Assembly: GCA_038259855.1 (NCBI GenBank) | Contig: JBBSOJ010000092.1 | Span: 1 to 11,267, forward strand | Reading direction: 5' to 3' | DNA length: 11,267 bases | Source: JBPOFM01 sp038259855 | GTDB lineage: Bacteria > Bacteroidota > Bacteroidia > Flavobacteriales > Flavobacteriaceae | In this document: positions 7,286-11,267 of the stretch, piece after piece | Position numbering within the stretch: position 1 is the stretch's first letter | How the letters are laid out: each line of letters begins with the position of its first letter | Position numbers and translations under genes: made by a program | The notes under the pieces: model-generated | Seen by the model: the letters and a program-made list of their open reading frames with translations, nothing else | What the model was told of the DNA's origin: nothing | Database searches by the model: none

Positions 7286-8325
7286 TAGTTATCTATCAAA
7301 TTAAAATCCATAGGCTCACCTTTTTCGATTGCTCTATTTGATTTTTGGCCTAGAATTTCTTTGTAGTGTTTAGGATGCATGCCATAACCTGGGCGAATAC
7401 TTCTCACATTAGATTCTGTAAATAGGTCACCTTCTGCCATATCCTTTACGACATAAAGGGATCGACTAAAATTTCTGCCATTTTGTTGTTTTTCCGTTAG
7501 ATCGTAGCTTACAGACCCGATAGCTTTTTCGGCATTACGAATGGCTTTTACCATCTCTGTAAATTCTTCTTCATTCATTGAGAAGGACGCATCCGGACCG
7601 CCAACAGACCGATCGAGAATAAAGTGTTTTTCAATGATTCTAGCTCCAAAGCACGTGGCAACTACGGGAGCAGTAGAACCTATCGTATGATCGGATAAAC
7701 CAGGAATCACATCAAAACGCTCACCAAGATCTTTTACCATGACCATATTGGCTTCTTCAATAGGTGCTGGATAACTTGAGGTGCATTTAAGTACAGCAAT
7801 ATCATGATTGCCCATCCGCTTACATGCTGCGATGGCCAATTCTATATCTTCAATACCAGCGATGCCTGTAGATATAATTACAGGTTTACCCTTGGAAGCC
7901 ACATACTCAATAAGCGGAATGTCGGTAATCTCAAACGATGCAATTTTATAAGCAGGAACGTTTAGACTTTCCAACAAGTCAACAGCTGTTCTGTCGAAAG
8001 GAGAAGAGAAGCACACTAAACCTTCGTCTGCTGCCGCTTTGAATAAGGCTTCATGCCATTCATAAGGCGTGTAGGCTTCTTGATAAAGTTCGTATAGATT
8101 TTTACCATCCCAAATAGTGCCTTCAATTACAAATCCTGGTTTTTTAGAATCAATCGTCATGGTATCCGCAGTATAGGTCTGTAATTTTATACAGTCTGCA
8201 CCCGCGCGTTTGGCCGCCTTTATGGTTTCAATAGCGGTCTCAATAGAACCGTTATGATTTGCAGATAATTCTGCAATGATAAATACCCGCTCTTTTATGA
8301 TGTTAAGGACTTCGTTGTTTTCCAT
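7285..8325 (-). CDS. pseI: Pseudaminic acid synthase (PseI/NeuB family)
   Basis: A 346-residue protein of normal length for the family. It condenses a 6-carbon N-acylated sugar with phosphoenolpyruvate to give a 9-carbon nonulosonate in the cytoplasm. The NeuB TIM-barrel (about 15-270) shows FIIAELSANHNG (15-26), KLQTYTADT, LYELYQEAYTP (78-87), FSSPFD, PAYKIASFEI (124-133) and KPVIISTGIA. The metal-binding histidines are visible as His213 in LSDHT and His234 in IEKHF, with the sialate-type GGPDASFS loop after them. A C-terminal antifreeze-like SAF domain covers about 285-343, including IRPGYGMHP. The LYELYxEAYTP and IRPGYGMHP blocks fit PseI better than sialic or legionaminic acid synthases. 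Its TAA shares a base with the flippase ATG (TAATG). Family certain; pseudaminate versus a close stereoisomer less so. Confidence 0.93.
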   Translation of the reverse strand: MENNEVLNIIKERVFIIAELSANHNGSIETAIETIKAAKRAGADCIKLQTYTADTMTIDSKKPGFVIEGTIWDGKNLYELYQEAYTPYEWHEALFKAAADEGLVCFSSPFDRTAVDLLESLNVPAYKIASFEITDIPLIEYVASKGKPVIISTGIAGIEDIELAIAACKRMGNHDIAVLKCTSSYPAPIEEANMVMVKDLGERFDVIPGLSDHTIGSTAPVVATCFGARIIEKHFILDRSVGGPDASFSMNEEEFTEMVKAIRNAEKAIGSVSYDLTEKQQNGRNFSRSLYVVKDMAEGDLFTESNVRSIRPGYGMHPKHYKEILGQKSNRAIEKGEPMDFNLIDN

Positions 8326-8336
8326 GGAATTTGGCG

Positions 8337-8846
8337 TTATTTTAAATTGTATGTTTTTTTTGCAACGGTAATAAAGTCCTCGTCATTTTGCTGATAGCCT
8401 TTTAGAACTAGAACATTGTCTTCCTCATGACCAGATTTTACATGGGTAAAACCGCTATTTTTTGACATCTTTAAAGAAGCTATATTAGTTGCTTTTACAA
8501 CACTTACAATGGTGTCCTTGGGGAAGCTGATTAAAAAGTCATCAGTGGCCTTGGTGAGCATTTCTGTACTGTATTTTTTACCTCGGTGTTCATGGGCCAC
8601 GGATTGCCCAACGGCAGTCCCAGTATTTTTTTTCTCAACAATAACCTGGCCTACAGGATTATTCTCTTCATCTAAAAAAATATACATCAATACATTCGGA
8701 TCCTCAATTTTTCTAGTAAACCAAGCGATATGATCAGTGAGTTGCACTTCATTAGTATTTAACGAGTTTTGTCTTACCAAAGCATCATTCGTCCATTTAA
8801 AGTACAGATCAACATCACTTATGTTCGCTCGTCTGAAGGTCAGCAT
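8337..8846 (-). CDS. GNAT-family N-acetyltransferase, PseH-like
   Basis: A 169-residue protein started at the ATG at 8844-8846; a GTG one codon upstream is equally in frame. It has the layout of the small GNATs found in pseudaminate clusters, either free or fused to PseG: an N-terminal RRANISDVDLYFKWTND block with VRQNS, HIAWFTRKIEDPNVLMYIF (44-62), NPVGQVIVEKKN, a HEHRGKKYS acetyl-CoA-binding loop (86-94) and NIASLKMSKNSGF near the end. PseH acetylates the 4-amino group of UDP-4-amino-4,6-dideoxy-AltNAc before the UDP is removed, so N-acylation of a diamino sugar is the likely role. It is separated from the upstream GNAT gene by 127 bases and from the pseI-like gene by only 11. Without the PseG partner in view, the precise step remains inferred. 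Confidence 0.8.
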   Translation of the reverse strand: MLTFRRANISDVDLYFKWTNDALVRQNSLNTNEVQLTDHIAWFTRKIEDPNVLMYIFLDEENNPVGQVIVEKKNTGTAVGQSVAHEHRGKKYSTEMLTKATDDFLISFPKDTIVSVVKATNIASLKMSKNSGFTHVKSGHEEDNVLVLKGYQQNDEDFITVAKKTYNLK

Positions 8847-8894
8847 CACTTTCGGTATTTAATTAATAATTTCACTTGAAAAATTCGCAAGATT

Positions 8895-8902
8895 CAAATA
8901 TA
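8895..8902 (-). promoter_or_regulatory. Possible internal promoter -7 element (Bacteroidota type)
   Basis: Read on the minus strand this is TATATTTG, an exact match to the Bacteroidota -7 consensus TAnnTTTG, about 50 bases before the start of the second GNAT gene. It sits in the only sizeable gap inside the operon (8847-8973). No convincing -33 TTTG is found at the expected 19-21 base spacing, and AT-rich DNA produces such matches by chance. It is listed as a candidate only. Confidence 0.3.
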
Positions 8903-8973
8903 CAGCTATTCAAATAGGCTTATTTCTTTTGTAGTTGAATGGTTGTTTAACTTGTTGAGTTGCAGGGAACCTC

Positions 8974-9522
8974 TCAAACTAGCTTTGAATGTATCAATAC
9001 GTCGATGAAACGACCATCAAAAAGACAATGCTCTTTTAGTATTGCTTCGTTGTGAAATCCGCTTGCTTCCAATACAGGGTAAATTTCAGGTCTGACATCA
9101 AAAGCATAGGTAAAGATTTTATGAAACTTTAATTCCTGTGACGCCACTTGCTCAATTAAACCTAAAAAGGTGGATAAATGATCGCCGTATTTTGCCTTGC
9201 CTAAAGCGGTGTCTGTTATAAATGAAATTTCTGCGTTTTTATCAACCCAATTCATGTGTACCAAGCCACCATAGCCAATACACTGATCACCTTGCATATA
9301 GGAAAACAAGAGCTGATTGGGCTTGTCTTGATCAAATAGTGACTTTACAACAGTATTAAAATAAACATCTTGAGCTTCATCCGTCAATAATTTATCTTGT
9401 CGTAGATGGAAGATTTGCTCATTTCGCCATTTTTTTATGACAAACCGATCTTCCATCCGAATAGGGACAATGGAAAAATTACCGTTGATAAATACTTGTT
9501 TATTTAGAACCTTGTATTTCAT
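8974..9522 (-). CDS. GNAT-family N-acetyltransferase, RimJ/RimL-like
   Basis: A 182-residue protein when started at the ATG at 9520-9522, five bases after the aminotransferase stop. A farther in-frame ATG at 9556-9558 lies inside the aminotransferase gene and adds twelve residues with no conserved look, so the inner start is preferred. Features of the RimL-type GNAT fold are PIRMEDRFVIKKWRN near residue 20, a central IGYGGLVHMNW strand (82-92), and the C-terminal blocks FHKIFTYAFDVRPEIYPVLE (133-152) and SGFHNEAILKEHCLFDGRF. The usual acetyl-CoA loop (Q/RxxGxG/A) is not clean; the nearest equivalent is LGKAKYGDHLS (107-117). The likely role is N-acylation of an amino-sugar intermediate or product of the nonulosonate pathway, perhaps on the amine installed by the preceding aminotransferase. 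The substrate is inferred only from context. Confidence 0.8.
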   Translation of the reverse strand: MKYKVLNKQVFINGNFSIVPIRMEDRFVIKKWRNEQIFHLRQDKLLTDEAQDVYFNTVVKSLFDQDKPNQLLFSYMQGDQCIGYGGLVHMNWVDKNAEISFITDTALGKAKYGDHLSTFLGLIEQVASQELKFHKIFTYAFDVRPEIYPVLEASGFHNEAILKEHCLFDGRFIDVLIHSKLV

Positions 9523-9527
9523 GACTA

Positions 9528-10835
9528 TTAATTCAGTCTTTTGAATCCGCCATGACAAACAGGACCTTCTAAAAGATCATTAATATTCAATGTTTCAGAT
9601 TCGCATTTCGCAATTGTAGCATAGACACTATCCAACGCGTTGAAATACGAGCTCAAATGCTCGTCGGTGTGTGCCGTACTCGCATAAAAATGCGTACTTG
9701 CAAGAAATCCTTTTTTCAACATTTCTTGCGTGATGTAGGTTTTGTAATGTGCCGCATGCTCACTGTTGAAACCATATGTTGTCATTGCCGACAGTCCGGC
9801 GACTGTAATGTCAAGTCCATGGGATTTCGCAAGATCTTTCCAACCCTGTTGCATTTTGGCGCCTGTCGCTGTAATGATCTCCCAAGATTTTACCCGTTCC
9901 ATTACTTTTAAAGTTTCCAAAGCCGCTGTTGGCCCAATGCGTTCTGTCCAAAACGTACTGCTGATAAATGATGTTTGGGCGGCTTCCATAACCGATTTCT
10001 TGCCAACCACAGCTGTCAATGCATAGCCATTCCCTAATGTTTTGCCGAACATGGCAACATCTGGTTCTACGCCGAATTTTTTGAATATGCCTCCAAAAGT
10101 CTCTCTAAATCCCGAAGAACATTCATCAAAGATCAATACGATATTTTTGTCCGTTGCCAATTTTCTAACTTTATGTAAAAAATTGTCTTCAGGGCCAAAA
10201 TTACGCAAGACTTCCATTTTGATGACCCCGATATTGTTATGTTCAACGATGTCCAACAACTCTTCAAAATTGTTATAATGAAATGGAAACACCGTGTTTT
10301 TTAAATTTTTAGGAACTCCTTTTGGACTTAATCCAGGAATCAAGTGATTTGAAAGATCATCGCCACCGTTATGATTTGCCGACAAATACCAGTCATGCCA
10401 ACCATGATACCCACAGATAGCGACATTATCTTTTCCTGAGGCTGCTCGCGCAATTCGAATAGCGATCGAATTTGCTTCACCACCTGTGCGCGCGAAACGG
10501 ACCATATCGGCCCAAGGATTCAATTCGATCAAGCGTTCAGCCAGATAAACTTCTTCAGGACAGTTTAAGGTGCTCATGTTACCGCTTTTAACAGTTTCCA
10601 TGACGGCAGCGTCCACCTCATCATTACCATAGCCAAGGGTGTTGGTGCCGATACCCATAATGGACATGTCCAATAATTCAGTTCCATCCAAATCCCATAC
10701 TTTACAGCCTTTCGCTTTAGAAAAGTAAGAAGGCCAATGGTCTGGCAAAAACATTTCTGGTCGTTTTGAAAGCAGCATCGTTCCACCTGGGATCAATGTT
10801 TTTGCTTTTGTATATAATTCTTGTCCTTTTCCCAT
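9528..10835 (-). CDS. Class III PLP-dependent aminotransferase, glutamate-1-semialdehyde-aminomutase-like
   Basis: A complete 435-residue protein, close to the roughly 430 residues of HemL-type aminomutases. Visible motifs: RTGGEANSIAIRIARA (116-131, phosphate-binding region), GYHGWHDW (142-149), FDECSSGFR (236-244, with Asp237 as the likely PLP-pyridine ligand) and FGKTLGNG (263-270, with Lys265 as the likely Schiff-base lysine). The fold and cofactor are therefore secure. The setting, between an SpsF-type cytidylyltransferase and two N-acetyltransferases plus a nonulosonate synthase, argues against tetrapyrrole synthesis and for amination or amino-group transfer on a sugar or a side-chain precursor. 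This is inference. Standard pseudaminate synthesis uses a DegT/DnrJ-type PseC instead, which is not seen here but could lie to the right. The start overlaps the preceding stop as TAATG. GC content looks higher here than in the flippase and polymerase genes. Confidence 0.9.
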   Translation of the reverse strand: MGKGQELYTKAKTLIPGGTMLLSKRPEMFLPDHWPSYFSKAKGCKVWDLDGTELLDMSIMGIGTNTLGYGNDEVDAAVMETVKSGNMSTLNCPEEVYLAERLIELNPWADMVRFARTGGEANSIAIRIARAASGKDNVAICGYHGWHDWYLSANHNGGDDLSNHLIPGLSPKGVPKNLKNTVFPFHYNNFEELLDIVEHNNIGVIKMEVLRNFGPEDNFLHKVRKLATDKNIVLIFDECSSGFRETFGGIFKKFGVEPDVAMFGKTLGNGYALTAVVGKKSVMEAAQTSFISSTFWTERIGPTAALETLKVMERVKSWEIITATGAKMQQGWKDLAKSHGLDITVAGLSAMTTYGFNSEHAAHYKTYITQEMLKKGFLASTHFYASTAHTDEHLSSYFNALDSVYATIAKCESETLNINDLLEGPVCHGGFKRLN

Positions 10836-11267
10836 TAGTTATCGTTTTTTAAAGACTTCAAAAGTCCTTCGTTTCTTATAATTTCATTGTTCATTTTGGT
10901 GAGATCGTTGTCGATGATGTAGTTTGTATAGTCTAACCATGACTTATCGGTGCCCAAGTGTTGAATTAAATAGGCGATTAAATCGAAATCACGTGGCTCA
11001 TCGACGGTCATCCGAATATGAGAATAATCAGATTCACAAGGATAATTGATCATTTCGAAACGGTTTTCACCTGCGCCGTTAGCATGATTTCTTATATAAG
11101 GCGTGACGTGTTCACGTTCGGAATTAAGTTTTGCATTTTTCCAGGCCATTTCAAGAGCTGAAAATTTAAAAACTTCAATATCTTGGCCATCGGGAAAATG
11201 CTCAACTAAACCGTTGGTGCCGTAATCCATATTTTTATGTTGCACATAGGAAATTACGTCATCAACC
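10835..11267 (-). CDS. SpsF-type cytidylyltransferase, 3' part (runs off the right edge)
   Basis: The frame stays open to the right edge, so only the last 143 residues are visible and the start lies outside the window. The fragment carries the C-terminal signature of the SpsF/COG1861 branch of the cytidylyltransferase (PF02348) fold: FPDGQDIEVF, then a REHVTPYIR block, then IRMTVDEPRDFDLI. Family members use CTP to activate acidic sugars. Next to a NeuB-family synthase the natural reading is formation of the CMP-nonulosonate in the cytoplasm. A GTG at 11243-11245 could serve as an internal start but would cut the conserved domain, so it is not used. Its TAA overlaps the ATG of the aminotransferase gene (TAATG), implying translational coupling. 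The family is clear; the exact sugar is inferred. A dedicated PseF would be more NeuA-like, so this enzyme may replace PseF. Confidence 0.85.
   Translation of the reverse strand, partial: VDDVISYVQHKNMDYGTNGLVEHFPDGQDIEVFKFSALEMAWKNAKLNSEREHVTPYIRNHANGAGENRFEMINYPCESDYSHIRMTVDEPRDFDLIAYLIQHLGTDKSWLDYTNYIIDNDLTKMNNEIIRNEGLLKSLKNDN

Noticed and set aside
8509..8733. Plus-strand open frame opposite the PseH-like gene
   Set aside because: It is a shadow of the GNAT coding sequence; the hydrophobic stretch comes from the complementary codons.
9523..9558. N-terminal extension of the RimL-like GNAT from an ATG at 9558
   Set aside because: The twelve extra residues lie inside the aminotransferase gene and look unconserved; the ATG at 9522 follows the stop closely.
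9657..10278. Several plus-strand open frames and one minus-strand frame (10574-10786) within the aminotransferase gene
   Set aside because: The aminotransferase has its catalytic motifs intact across this region, and the alternative frames show no conserved features.
1..11267. CRISPR array, tRNA or rRNA gene, or phage module
   Set aside because: I see no regularly spaced repeats, no tRNA-like cloverleaf and no phage or defence protein families; the content is polysaccharide synthesis throughout.

Overview
The window is a stretch of surface-polysaccharide (capsule or O-antigen type) genes, almost certainly from a member of the Bacteroidota, most likely a flavobacterium. The signs are AT-rich DNA, A/T-rich leaders without Shine-Dalgarno sequences, and a TAnnTTTG-like promoter element. 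The genus cannot be told from this sequence. All eleven convincing genes lie on the minus strand and are read from right to left. They are tightly packed, with two TAATG stop-start overlaps, so they probably form one transcription unit whose start lies beyond the right edge.

Right part (about 7285-11267): a nonulosonic-acid (sialic-acid-like sugar) module. In order of transcription it holds the 3' part of an SpsF-type cytidylyltransferase, a class III (glutamate-1-semialdehyde-aminomutase-like) aminotransferase, a RimL-like GNAT acetyltransferase, a PseH-like GNAT acetyltransferase and a pseudaminic acid synthase (PseI/NeuB family). Together these should make and activate an acylated nonulosonate. 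The class III aminotransferase is not one of the standard CMP-pseudaminate enzymes (PseB, C, H, G, I, F), so the product may be a variant sugar or a decorated derivative.

Middle part (about 2395-7285): assembly and export. It holds a Wzx-type flippase, a DUF115/GT42-like protein that is the best candidate for the nonulosonate transferase, a left-handed beta-helix (hexapeptide) acetyltransferase, a Wzy-type polymerase and a family 2 glycosyltransferase. This indicates a Wzx/Wzy-dependent pathway. No initiating transferase or chain-length regulator is visible.

Left part (about 254-2386): two consecutive ATP-grasp proteins of different subfamilies, one RimK-like and one TupA-like, which suggest amide-linked (amino-acid or peptide) decoration of the glycan. 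They lie in the same reading frame, separated by one TAG codon and twelve sense codons. A further 43 open codons follow the TAG of the second gene.

Left end (1-253): no intact gene. A short plus-strand stretch resembles the broken C-terminus of an ISAs1-family transposase, which may mark the edge of the cluster.
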